Below, piece by piece: positions 46,371 to 53,956 of a DNA stretch of 64,000 nt. Origin of the DNA: Pseudomonas rhizosphaerae (lineage in GTDB: Bacteria; Pseudomonadota; Gammaproteobacteria; Pseudomonadales; Pseudomonadaceae); the NCBI RefSeq assembly GCF_000761155.1, contig NZ_CP009533.1, positions 3,419,001-3,483,000 on the forward strand, read 5' to 3'. The notes beneath the pieces were generated by a model. That model was not told the origin of the DNA and did not search any database. It was given only the letters and a program-made list of their open reading frames with translations. The position numbers were made by a program, and so were the translations under genes. The stretch's first letter is position 1; every line of letters begins with the position of its first letter.

Positions 46371-46791
46371 TCTTTTCCCCCCTCTATATTCTTGCATCCA
46401 GCTTCGCTACCCGAAGCCCCGGCTCGCAGATCTCCTTTATTCCACGCATCCATCGAAGCTTCGACTTCTGATCTCTGCCCCTCTACGCCTGCCTTATGAC
46501 ACACGGCCGTATCGCTGAATCAAGCCTTCGCTATCCCTCCACCTAAGCCACGCGCTGTCTGCCTAAAAAATGACCAAATTCTCCAGCTTTCGGAAAACCA
46601 TTTCGAAACATTTTTATATTAAAAAATCACTCAAAGCCCTGAACTTTTCCCGCGGCTTGTAACATGTAAAATAAGCACATCTTTTAAAAAATATTTGTTA
46701 AAGATCTCCGCCCCCCAGCCGATGGCATTGACGCATCAATGGCATGGAGGAGCCGACTGGAAAACTTAAAACAGATATTCGAGAGGCTTAC
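46371..46791. other. AT-rich intergenic region upstream of the chemoreceptor
   Basis: This 421-bp stretch is unusually AT-rich from about 46560 to 46710, with several A- and T-runs. It contains the FliA-type promoter at 46699-46725 and otherwise no gene. Short open frames over its left part are read-through of the tRNA sequence. Confidence 0.55.
46699..46725 (+). promoter_or_regulatory. FliA (sigma28) promoter of the chemoreceptor gene
   Basis: TAAA, a 15-base spacer and GCCGATGG closely match the sigma28 consensus TAAA-N15-GCCGATAA. It lies 67 bp before the start of the chemoreceptor gene, as expected for a motility-class gene. Confidence 0.75.
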
Positions 46792-48696
46792 ATGTTTAAC
46801 AATGCGTTGACCAACTTATCAGTCAGATCAAAGTTGGCACTTGGCTTCACGGTTGTGATCATACTGACGGTCCTGATCGCCTGGACGGGCTGGCGAGGCA
46901 TCGCCTCCATGAGCGAGCGCAGCGAGCGCATCACGGACATTGCCAAGCTCAGCACCCTGACGCGAGACATGCGCATCGCGCGCTTGGTGTACACCCAGAA
47001 TTCAGACGACGCCAATGCCGCCAGCTGGCTCAAAGCCTATGAAAACCTCGATAACCATCTTGAGTATCTCAACAGCGTATTGAATTCCGAACTCAATATT
47101 CCTCATGTTAAAACTGCGATGGCAGCCATGAAGGAATACAAGGATCATTACAACAGCATCATCACTGCCACACACGCGCGTGAGGCCAGCAGAGACGTCT
47201 TTGGCACCAATGCCGACACCGCGGACGCAAAGTTGCGGCAGTTGAATGGGCGCGCCAACTCAATGGACGGTGACGCCGCGCAGCGCGAGGCGGTGCAACG
47301 AGCGCTGATGCTGTTTCAAAAGATGCGCTTCGATGTTCGTGGGTACACCTACACCCTGAAACCCGAGGCCCAGCAGTTGGCTGTTACTTCCATTGCTGCA
47401 GCCTCCGATTATATGAAAAGCCTGACGAGTTCCGGTCTCGACAACGCCGCTGTCGCCAGCCTGGTGGACTCGATGAACGCCTATGGGTCCGCCATCAACG
47501 GATTCTCGTCTTCGCAAGCCACCATTAACCAAGGCCAAGCGGGCATCTCGAAGAACATCGAAGTCCTGCTCGGTTCGGCCAATCAACTGGCACAGAACCA
47601 GGTCGACTTGCGCCTTGCAGACGTCGATCAAGCCAACCGCATGTTGATTCTCTGGCTGGTTGCAGCCCTTATCGCCAGCGCGTTGGCGGCCTGGATCATC
47701 ACCCGAATGATCGTCATTCCGCTGCGGGAAACACTGCAACTGGCCGACCGTGTAGCCAATGGTGACCTGACCCACAATGAAGCCCCGACGCGCAAGGATG
47801 AACTTGGCCTGCTGCAAATCAGCATGCACCGCATGACCTTGAACCTGCGCCAGTTGATCGGCGGCCTGCGCGATGGCGTTACCCAGATCGCAAGTGCTGC
47901 CGAACAGCTTTCCGCCGTGACCGAGCAGACCAGCGCAGGGGTGAACAGCCAGCGTACTGAAACCGACCAGGTTGCCACCGCCATGAACCAGATGGCCGCC
48001 ACCGTGCAGGAAGTTGCACGCAATGCCGAGCAGGCTTCGGATGCCGCCGTCAGCGCCTCCCGAGAAGTGCGCGAAGGCGACGCCGTAGTTTCCAAGGCCG
48101 TCATTCAGATCGAAACACTCGCCACTGAGGTCGGGCGCTCCAAAGTTGCAATGGATGAGCTGAAGCAGGAAAGCAACAAGATCGGTGGCGTGCTCGACGT
48201 GATCAAGGCAGTGGCCGAACAGACCAACTTGCTGGCCCTCAATGCCGCCATCGAAGCCGCACGCGCCGGTGAGGCCGGACGCGGCTTCGCCGTGGTCGCC
48301 GATGAAGTCCGCAGTCTTGCCCAGCGCACTCAGACTTCAACCGAAGAAATTGCGACCCTGATCGACGGCTTGCACACCCGAACCGCGCAAGTTGCGACCA
48401 CCCTGGAAAACAGCCGCCTGCTGACCGATGACAGCGTTGCCTTGACCCGTGATGCAGGTACATCCATAGGCAACATCAGCCGATCCATCACGACCATCGA
48501 ATCGATGAACCAGCAGATAGCCGCTTCCGCCGAAGAGCAGAGCGCGGTGGCCGAGGAAATCAACCGCAGTGTGATCAACGTTCGGGACATCTCCGAGCAG
48601 ACGGCTTCGGCGAGTGAGGAAACGGCATCGTCCAGCGTTGAGTTGGCACGATTGGGTGTGCATTTGCAGGGGCTGATGAGTAAGTTTGTGCTGTGA
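46792..48696 (+). CDS. Methyl-accepting chemotaxis protein with helical (HBM-type) sensor
   Basis: This is a 634-residue transmembrane chemoreceptor. TM1 spans about residues 17-35, an all-helical periplasmic sensor about 36-285, and TM2 about 288-308 ([20 protein letters not shown]). HAMP and the cytoplasmic signalling helices follow, with the hairpin tip [20 protein letters not shown]. The 250-residue helical sensor length matches the HBM class that includes P. putida McpS and McpQ, which detect organic acids. The ligand here is unknown. No CheR-tethering pentapeptide is present at the C-terminus. GAGG lies 5 bases before ATG 46792. Confidence 0.92.
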   Translation: MFNNALTNLSVRSKLALGFTVVIILTVLIAWTGWRGIASMSERSERITDIAKLSTLTRDMRIARLVYTQNSDDANAASWLKAYENLDNHLEYLNSVLNSELNIPHVKTAMAAMKEYKDHYNSIITATHAREASRDVFGTNADTADAKLRQLNGRANSMDGDAAQREAVQRALMLFQKMRFDVRGYTYTLKPEAQQLAVTSIAAASDYMKSLTSSGLDNAAVASLVDSMNAYGSAINGFSSSQATINQGQAGISKNIEVLLGSANQLAQNQVDLRLADVDQANRMLILWLVAALIASALAAWIITRMIVIPLRETLQLADRVANGDLTHNEAPTRKDELGLLQISMHRMTLNLRQLIGGLRDGVTQIASAAEQLSAVTEQTSAGVNSQRTETDQVATAMNQMAATVQEVARNAEQASDAAVSASREVREGDAVVSKAVIQIETLATEVGRSKVAMDELKQESNKIGGVLDVIKAVAEQTNLLALNAAIEAARAGEAGRGFAVVADEVRSLAQRTQTSTEEIATLIDGLHTRTAQVATTLENSRLLTDDSVALTRDAGTSIGNISRSITTIESMNQQIAASAEEQSAVAEEINRSVINVRDISEQTASASEETASSSVELARLGVHLQGLMSKFVL

Positions 48697-48727
48697 TGTA
48701 GGGTTTGGGAAAGCTGAGACGGTGTGG

Positions 48728-48757
48728 AGCCCCAAGTGAGAGCTTGGGGCTTGTTTG
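48728..48757 (+). terminator. Terminator downstream of the chemoreceptor gene
   Basis: AGCCCCAAG (48728-48736) and CTTGGGGCT (48743-48751) form a perfect 9-bp stem with a 6-base loop, followed by TGTTTGT. It lies about 30 bp after the stop codon and marks the boundary to the CDI orphan array. Confidence 0.7.
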
Positions 48758-48825
48758 TGGTGGTTACTGGAGTAGGCAGGGTTTGGTGCAAGTTGAGTAA
48801 TTAGGCTCAGGGATAACTGTTGGCT

Positions 48826-49160
48826 TCAAGCGCCTGAGCCGTGCTTCCCTAACCGGTTTAGCAGCTTCTGCACGATCGAATCGAGCTTAGCGCCCGCTGT
48901 GAAATGTGCCAGGGCGTTTTGAACTTCATGGTTCTCAGCCACCAAGAGAACAAAGACGTGCTGGGTATTGGGGCGACAGCCGTGGCTGCGAGGTCTTTGA
49001 GATGCTCTGCTCTGCCTGCGCATTTGCCACCATCGACGAGGTGGCGGCGCAATAGTCAGGATGAGTAGCTGCCAACCAGCTCCGAGACTTGAAATGGTTT
49101 CTTCCACGTTGCTTTAGCACCAGCTCACTAGACACATCGACGGCGCATGCACTCTTCCTC
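48826..49160 (-). pseudogene. Relic of the CdiA pre-toxin region (distal end of the array)
   Basis: Two frames together reproduce CdiA residues of about 2650-2770. One (about 48960-49160) reads SSELVLKQ...PDYCAATSSMVANAQA, like CdiA SEDVLQKF...PDFCATTSSMVANAQA. The other (48826 to about 48970) reads NTQHVFVLLVAENHEVQNAL and then TAGAKLDSIVQKLLNRLG. It is broken by a frameshift near 48965-49000 and ends shortly after the linker without a toxin domain. It is the most distal copy in the array and clearly non-functional as a protein, but its DNA could still serve for recombination. Confidence 0.75.
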
Positions 49161-49522
49161 GTAAAAGTGGCGCAAAGCGGTAGGGTCACGTTCTATCAGG
49201 CCCTCATAATGCGATGTATCATTAATTAATTGCTCATAACTCCAAAGAGCCTGTAATCCTTTCTCGTTAGCCAAGCTGGGTAAAACGACCATGCTGCTGG
49301 TATGCCGGAATCGCTCAGCGAAAAGAGTTCCATCGGAAACCAATTAGGCAGATGGTCCTCGTCTGCTAATAAAAGCAGAATTACACCACATCACAACGAA
49401 ATTGCGAACGCTTCATACTCCGTACCTACGGAGAGGGAGAAGTTCGACTCTACCGTATAGCCCAAGCGGATCACTTGGTCCGAGAGGGATTTACCATTTT
49501 TACTTATGCAGATTACGCGCAT
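49128..49522 (-). pseudogene. Decayed immunity gene, homologous to 50888-51307
   Basis: An ATG at 49522, 5 bp after the decayed toxin stop, begins MRVICISKNGKSLSDQ. The frame hits TGA near 49391, but the same frame continues with LADEDHLPNWFPMELFSLSD, similar to the neighbouring immunity protein's RAPDDLPFWVPSYLFDLVDS. After a frameshift, YEQLINDTSHYEGLIERDP (to 49128) parallels YSLLVNEYQHYVGIVEREP. It is therefore a second, inactivated member of the same immunity family, paired with a toxin of the same family. Confidence 0.65.
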
Positions 49523-49527
49523 GATCG

Positions 49528-49824
49528 TCACTTAAATTTGAAATCGTCAACAGCACCGGAATTCGTGTTTCGCACATAATGAACTTCAACACCGTTGACG
49601 TTCTGCGTCATTTTTACCCAACCGTCTGAGCCAGGCCAGCGAGTATCTGTCATACCATTCCTCATCGGAACGACACTACCTGATGCTGGATTAGATATAA
49701 CCTCTAAGACAGTACGTGACCGATTATTGTGCTGCCCTTGTACGGGGCGTGGGCAGAATCATAAACCGTTTTAATTTCACCAAAAAGCGCAGTCCATTTT
49801 GCACCCGAGGTAAGCGACTAAGCT
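49528..49824 (-). pseudogene. Decayed orphan toxin C-terminus (DDFKFK family), copy 1
   Basis: Reading the minus strand by eye gives GAKWTALFGEIKTVYDSAHA in one frame from about 49795. A +1 shift near 49713 then gives VISNPASGSVVPMRNGMTDT and continues with RWPGSDGWVKMTQNVNGVEV and HYVRNTNSGAVDDFKFK, stop at 49528. The end matches the second copy at 51314. The fragment begins after an in-frame TAG and lacks the CdiA linker, so it cannot be expressed as it stands. It belongs to the type of polymorphic-toxin tip ending in VDDFKFK; the enzymatic activity is unknown to me. Confidence 0.65.
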
Positions 49825-49832
49825 CGCTTACC
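49809..49832. other. Inverted repeat after orphan immunity gene
   Basis: GGTAAGCGA and TCGCTTACC form a perfect 9-bp stem with a 6-base loop, just after the stop of the immunity gene at 49845. It could end that transcript, though no T-run follows on the minus strand. Confidence 0.5.
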
Positions 49833-49844
49833 CCCTCCAAAAAA

Positions 49845-50051
49845 TTACATATCAACGCCTAATTTTTCGGCGACCTCCCTCAGTCGCACAGAAACCTCAA
49901 TGATTTCATCTTTACTTAGGCCGCAATAGGTAGACAGAGACTCATCTGGAACATTTTGAATTAAAGCCAATCCGCACGACACAAAATACCTAAGCTCTCT
50001 TGGTGTGACCTTCAAACTAATATAATCTTGCTCATTAATTGGATCATTCAT
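49845..50051 (-). CDS. Orphan CdiI-like immunity protein (68 residues)
   Basis: This 68-residue acidic protein begins MNDPINEQDYISLKVTPREL. Its ATG overlaps the stop of the orphan toxin gene by 4 bp (ATGA), the standard toxin-immunity coupling. I do not recognise the family. The immunity role is inferred from its size, acidity and position. Its reading frame is intact and it is followed by a 9-bp hairpin. Confidence 0.7.
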   Translation of the reverse strand: MNDPINEQDYISLKVTPRELRYFVSCGLALIQNVPDESLSTYCGLSKDEIIEVSVRLREVAEKLGVDM

Positions 50052-50655
50052 TTTTTGGGGACCTGAGATTTAATGTAGTTATCCCAACCGACACCACCCT
50101 GGTCAGGTCTGAACGCGGTAGCCTCACCTCTCTGTCCGCGAGTTACAATAGTCTTAGTTGAGCTATCGAGATAGTATATCGTTCCATCAACGGATTGGCG
50201 ACGCTCGATCGCCGGGTTAGAAACGATGTTCTCAACAAAATTCTGAAACTGATTTTTTGTACTAATACCAAGATTGGCAAACTCCTGCCGCTCAACCACA
50301 TGTTTCTGGAAAGCATGTCCACTTGCGACCTCTTCAGCTAAGAGCTGAGAGTTGAGTCTGCCTTGATTGATAGCGCTTTCAGCCCCGGAGCTACCTTTCG
50401 CCCCACCCGCACTCCCCCTACCCGCCTTCCCCCCAACCGCCATCGACGCAGCCGCCACCATAGCGTCGCGAATCATCTCCTTCCGGGCGTCGCTGAACCC
50501 TAGCCGGTTTTGCAGCTCCTGCACAACCGAATCGACCTTGGCGCCCGCCGTGACCTGTGCCAAGGCGTTTTGAACTTCATTGTTCTCTGCCAGCAGCAGC
50601 GCAAATACCTGCTGAGCATTGGGTCGACAGCTGTCGCTAAGACGTCTTTGGACTA
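50048..50655 (-). CDS. Orphan CdiA-CT module with intact putative nuclease toxin
   Basis: This displaced CdiA tip carries the constant linker (about 50390-50655; PNAQQVFALLLAENNEVQNA and TAGAKVDSVVQELQNRLGF), nearly identical to CdiA at protein and DNA level. A unique toxin domain of about 110 residues follows, with GHAFQKHVVERQEFANLG, then YYLDSSTKTIVTRG and GEATAFRPDQGG. The paired KH and GTAF-x-P-like elements resemble BECR-fold ribonuclease tips of other polymorphic toxins, but this is only a resemblance. The best internal ATG is 50563. It has no signal sequence, so secretion would need recombination into cdiA. Confidence 0.75.
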
Positions 50656-50670
50656 CTCCGGCCTAAAAAT

Positions 50671-50895
50671 TTAACAAGCATTGGCATATAGCACCCCAAT
50701 TTCGGTACTTTCAACAAAAAACTGCAACGCTGCAATGACCTGCTCAGGACTCGGTGCGACAAACTTCTGCAGGGACTCCCCACCTGTGGAGCTTGAAATC
50801 GTACAGACCGAGAGGTTTTTTCGATTTTTGTAGAACCAACTCGTGCCAACGGGATGTCGTACCCAACTTAACATCCATAATCCATAATTAGCCAC
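50671..50895 (-). CDS. Orphan small immunity-like protein without visible toxin
   Basis: This 74-residue protein starts at GTG 50895, overlapping the previous immunity gene by 8 bp. It begins MANYGLWMLSWVRHPVGTSW and contains a SPEQVIAALQFFVESTEIGV block. I do not recognise a named family. Its size and place between an immunity gene and the next CdiA linker suggest an immunity gene whose toxin was lost. The coding frame is intact. Confidence 0.6.
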   Translation of the reverse strand: MANYGLWMLSWVRHPVGTSWFYKNRKNLSVCTISSSTGGESLQKFVAPSPEQVIAALQFFVESTEIGVLYANAC

Positions 50896-51307
50896 TCACA
50901 TCCATCTGAAAGTTTTTCAAGAATCGCTGTACTTCCCCTGGCTCGCGTTCAACGATCCCTACGTAATGCTGATATTCATTGACAAGCAATGAATATCCAA
51001 AAATATAGTTGATTCCAAACGTATCAAATAGCACCTTATAGTCGGGCTTCGACTGTGTAATACAAAACTCCCACCCTGTTGGAGCACTAGAATCGACCAA
51101 ATCGAAAAGGTAGCTCGGAACCCAGAAAGGTAAGTCATCAGGAGCCCTAACTAAAAAATCCACCCGATCAGAGATAAATAACAAGCCGTATATAGTATAA
51201 CGTTCACCACTCGCTAGCGGAGAGTAATTAGTCTGATCCATCTCCCCCAAATAACGCTTGGATGAAGGTATAGCCGCACCAAGGATAGATGTACATAAAG
51301 CTATCAT
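50888..51307 (-). CDS. Orphan immunity protein paired with the DDFKFK-type toxin
   Basis: This 139-residue protein begins 6 bp after the end of the toxin frame at 51314. Blocks include LPFWVPSYLFDLVD and YSLLVNEYQHYVGIVEREPG, and it shares both with the decayed immunity gene at 49128-49522. That pairing of similar immunity proteins with similar toxins supports the assignment. An internal ATG (MDQTNYSPL) is an alternative start. The gene is intact although its toxin is interrupted. Confidence 0.7.
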   Translation of the reverse strand: MIALCTSILGAAIPSSKRYLGEMDQTNYSPLASGERYTIYGLLFISDRVDFLVRAPDDLPFWVPSYLFDLVDSSAPTGWEFCITQSKPDYKVLFDTFGINYIFGYSLLVNEYQHYVGIVEREPGEVQRFLKNFQMDVSG

Positions 51308-51313
51308 ATTTAC

Positions 51314-51813
51314 TCACTTAAATTTGAAATCATCGATGGCACCAGCAATAGAATTTCGGACGTAGTGAATTTCAATACTGTTTATGTTTTGAGCTGATTT
51401 CACCCAACCTTCTGCAGCCGGCCATCGGGAGTCTGTCATAGGGACAGGTAGCTTCCGACCAACTGCGGGATTTGAAATAGCTTGTTACAATGCGAGTTTT
51501 TCATTCAAATTGGCAGGTACAGATCTGCCTGTCGAACCTAATCCTAATGGCTTGTTAGCCAAAGACGATAGTTCAGTTCCCTTCGCCCCACCCGCACTCC
51601 CCCTACCCGCCTTCCCCCCAACCCTCATCGACGCAGCCGCCAACATAGCGTCGCGAATCGCCTCCTTCCGGGCGGCGCTGAACCCTAGCCGGTTTTGCAG
51701 CTCCTGCAAAACCGAATCGACCTTAGCGCCCGCAGTGACCTGTGCCAAAGCGTTTTGAAATTCATTGTTCTTGGCCAGCAGAAGCGCAGAGACGTGCTGA
51801 ACGCCCTGTGGAT
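51314..51813 (-). pseudogene. Orphan CdiA-CT with DDFKFK-type toxin, interrupted by a stop codon
   Basis: The CdiA linker (51575-51813; VQHVSALLLAKNNEFQNA, TAGAKVDSVLQELQNRLGF) leads into a short variable part that stops at TAA 51485-51487. The same frame continues for 56 codons: QAISNPAVGRKLPVPMTDSR, WPAAEGWVKSAQNINSIEIH, YVRNSIAGAIDDFKFK, stop at 51314. A single nonsense codon therefore splits the toxin. The longest conventional open frame is 51485-51748. No start signal exists before the linker. Its cognate immunity gene follows 6 bp later and is intact. Confidence 0.75.
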
Positions 51814-51873
51814 CTTAAAGCACGCAATGTGGTATTTCTCTGATAAGCCTCCTAAACTTGTGCTTCTTTTCAC

Positions 51874-52185
51874 CTAAAAGTCATATTCTCGCCGACAATA
51901 GATGAAGCCATCGAGGCAATCAAGACGCCCTATTGATCCAAGTAAGAATTTACAATCCAAATCCACATGCGAAATTTTTTCTCGATCAATCGAAGCTGAG
52001 ATATTTGTCGCAACAACCTCCAAACTTTCCCAGTCAAACTCCGTAGGCGGTCTGTCGAGATAGTATATGATACACAATTTTCCATTATCTGAAAGCGAAG
52101 TCGCAACTGCTCTGATTGCTGGATATATCTCGCCAATCAGAGCACGCCAAACACACAAGACTAACCAATCCGGGACAGACTTCAT
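51874..52185 (-). CDS. Orphan immunity-like protein without visible toxin
   Basis: This is a 103-residue acidic protein with MKSVPDWLVLCVWRALIGEI at the N-terminus, the block FDWESLEVVATNISASIDRE and CRREYDF at the C-terminus. It lies 47 bp after the barstar gene. I believe similar proteins occur among orphan immunity genes of Pseudomonas polymorphic toxins, but I cannot name the family. No toxin domain lies between it and the barstar gene, so its partner appears lost, or it protects against toxins of neighbouring strains. Confidence 0.65.
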   Translation of the reverse strand: MKSVPDWLVLCVWRALIGEIYPAIRAVATSLSDNGKLCIIYYLDRPPTEFDWESLEVVATNISASIDREKISHVDLDCKFLLGSIGRLDCLDGFIYCRREYDF

Positions 52186-52232
52186 GGTTTCACTCCGACC
52201 GTTGTTGGATTTGTTGACACCAGCGGCTTAAG

Positions 52233-52607
52233 CTATTTTTCTAGCAGATCCTCGACCGTAAGCCTATCAATTTCTCTGAAGACTACTTCTATCTCGTGCC
52301 CTTCGTCACCAACCCAATCAAACACCGCGTCACGTAAAATCTCAAGGTATACCTGTAGATCCTCTCTTGGCAATTCTGGAAGAGTCACATGTACAAGGAC
52401 GATTTTGCGGCATGGAATCCAGCTAAGATCTCTTAAGCAATCATATAAGGCATCCCAATTAAATCCAAAACACCCCGGCAACCACAGTAGGTAATACAGC
52501 GCTCTTATCAATTCCTCTGCAATCCCAATGGACGGGTCAATCTGCACATAAAAAACCTCGGCCGCGTCATATGAAGGCGGGATGTCCACAAACTTGAATG
52601 GCAACAT
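52233..52607 (-). CDS. Barstar-family immunity protein
   Basis: This 124-residue protein is recognisable as barstar-like from RALYYLLWLPGCFGFNWDAL then YDCLRDLSWIPCRKIVLVH (about residues 35-75). The FNWDALYDCL segment is the barnase-binding helix region with the key aspartates. It begins 12 bp after the end of the barnase-like toxin frame. It should bind and block that RNase in the cytoplasm. The frame is intact even though the toxin gene is split, so it may now protect against RNase tips from other strains. Confidence 0.85.
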   Translation of the reverse strand: MLPFKFVDIPPSYDAAEVFYVQIDPSIGIAEELIRALYYLLWLPGCFGFNWDALYDCLRDLSWIPCRKIVLVHVTLPELPREDLQVYLEILRDAVFDWVGDEGHEIEVVFREIDRLTVEDLLEK

Positions 52608-52619
52608 TTTCGACAGGCC

Positions 52620-52955
52620 TCAATTTTTTATCGGGATGAAGGTTTTGTAGTGGTCGGCTGTGTAATACATTTCGCCGCCTTTTCCTACGACGATTCGCTG
52701 AGGTCCTGGCCCTGCAATACCGGGCGTAGGATGGACGTATTCAGTGTAGTAACCGGCTGGTTTCTGCGGCAGATCCGATGCGCGATTCTGGAATATAGAG
52801 CTGTTGTTTCGATCAGGGAAAGATTCATCTGACTTTATCCGATCCAAGGTTGCGCCAAGATCGACTGTGCCTTGGAGGACCTGACCAGTTTTTTGATCAA
52901 CAACCTTGATGCTATCGATGAATCGAGTGGTATCATTTGCACCGAAAGTACTGCT
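52620..52955 (-). pseudogene. Orphan toxin tip: barnase/RNase T1-like ribonuclease domain
   Basis: The open frame 52955-52620 encodes about 111 residues, from SSTFGANDTTRFIDSIKVVD to a C-terminus with GYYTEYVHPTPG, QRIVVGKGGEMYYTADHYKTF. The catalytic glutamate (TEY), arginine (QRIV) and histidine (DHY) of the microbial RNase N1/T1/barnase family are all in place. The frame is closed upstream by TAA and has only a TTG (52847) as an internal start. The upstream frame 52835-53284 runs into it with a -1 shift at TTTTTAAAGC (about 52955-52965), so the toxin gene appears split by a one-base change. Its inhibitor, barstar, follows. Confidence 0.75.
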
Positions 52956-53284
52956 TTAAAAATACTAGTTCCATCATCAACGGCTGATGATGCATCATAT
53001 ATTGCTGCGGTCGCTGCCATAAGCGAATCCTCTCCACCAGCTAAGGACAGCGCCAATACAGCCCGAGCTTGGCTAAACAGCTGAAGGCCTTCTCCATTTA
53101 AGCTTTGCCCTTCGTCCAGGCTGTCTTGCAAGTCAAAATACTTCTCATCTAACCGTGCAGTTAAAGTATCTAGCCCAGAAACCTGATCAGTCGTGGGTTT
53201 GTTACCAGATTGTAGATACCTAAGAGACTCGGCAACGATAGACACTTCTACTCGGCAGGCCTGTAAGGCAATTTTGCAAGCCAT
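52835..53284 (-). CDS. N-terminal part of the split orphan RNase toxin, unknown domain
   Basis: This 149-residue open frame starts at ATG 53284 without a visible ribosome-binding site. The first 108 residues (ACKIALQACRVEVSIVAESL, then LQDSLDEGQSLNGEGLQLFS) are helical and alanine-rich. After GTSIFK it leaves the frame of the RNase domain; the last 40 residues are therefore probably not natural. It does not match the CdiA linker of this locus, so this module may come from another polymorphic toxin. Joining by a one-base shift would give a protein of about 220 residues ending in the RNase domain. Confidence 0.55.
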   Translation of the reverse strand: MACKIALQACRVEVSIVAESLRYLQSGNKPTTDQVSGLDTLTARLDEKYFDLQDSLDEGQSLNGEGLQLFSQARAVLALSLAGGEDSLMAATAAIYDASSAVDDGTSIFKAVLSVQMIPLDSSIASRLLIKKLVRSSKAQSILAQPWIG

Positions 53285-53428
53285 TTTTACAACATGTCTT
53301 CGTTGTTCCTAACTAACTACCCTAATTTTTTCTACAAGGCTTTCCTCAACTATATCTAAACGCATGATTATTATTTAGCCTCTGGCAGTGGCTTTAATAG
53401 CGCGGACACATCCTATGCGCTCTTTAAA

Positions 53429-53956
53429 CTACGACTGCCAGAATGTCAGACAGACACCATATTCATCGAGAAGATCGTCAGCAATTTCAAACTGAAATAC
53501 CTTCTCTGGAAAGGCATCGGATAACGCGCGCCTCCAATATCTAGTGACCTGTTCGGCAAATAAATGACAAAGACGATAATCTTCTTCCGACAGGCCCACT
53601 TTAAATACGGGTCGACTCGGTGCATCCTCCCACTTTGAAAAGAACTGATTTATTGAAAAAATATTTCTGTATCGTTCAACGTCTCTACGCGATGTATTTT
53701 GTTCCAACACACTAGATTCGGTCTCAACCAGCCCGTTCAAATGAAATTTTTGCGGATCGTATTGCTGAGCGTTAGGCAGCCAGAAAATGTGACCATTGAC
53801 CTCAATAAAATCAGGAGAGAGCAAACCCAGAACAGAAATTGCCTGTTCTAATGAAACCAAGTTCCCTACATATGAAAAAAACTCCCCGGAGCCAATATCT
53901 GAAACAAACAGACTCAACGACTCTTTAGAAATATTTCCCTGATAAATTTTCATCAT
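53429..53956 (-). CDS. cdiI: CdiI immunity protein of the resident CdiA toxin
   Basis: This 175-residue cytoplasmic protein begins MMKIYQGNISKESLSLFVSD. Its ATG overlaps the stop codon of cdiA (ATGA), so translation is coupled. I do not recognise the family. The immunity role is inferred from the invariant cdiB-cdiA-cdiI order. The composition is AT-richer than cdiA's body, like the toxin tip, as expected for a toxin-immunity cassette that moves as a unit. Confidence 0.8.
   Translation of the reverse strand: MMKIYQGNISKESLSLFVSDIGSGEFFSYVGNLVSLEQAISVLGLLSPDFIEVNGHIFWLPNAQQYDPQKFHLNGLVETESSVLEQNTSRRDVERYRNIFSINQFFSKWEDAPSRPVFKVGLSEEDYRLCHLFAEQVTRYWRRALSDAFPEKVFQFEIADDLLDEYGVCLTFWQS

Noticed and set aside
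46244..46504. A minus-strand 86-residue frame containing [17 protein letters not shown]
   Set aside because: This is the well-known false protein read from the antisense strand of a tRNA gene.
52955..52965. Programmed -1 frameshift at TTTTTAAAGC
   Set aside because: The heptamer is not in the frame required by the canonical slippery pattern and I see no stimulating structure; a simple mutation is more likely.
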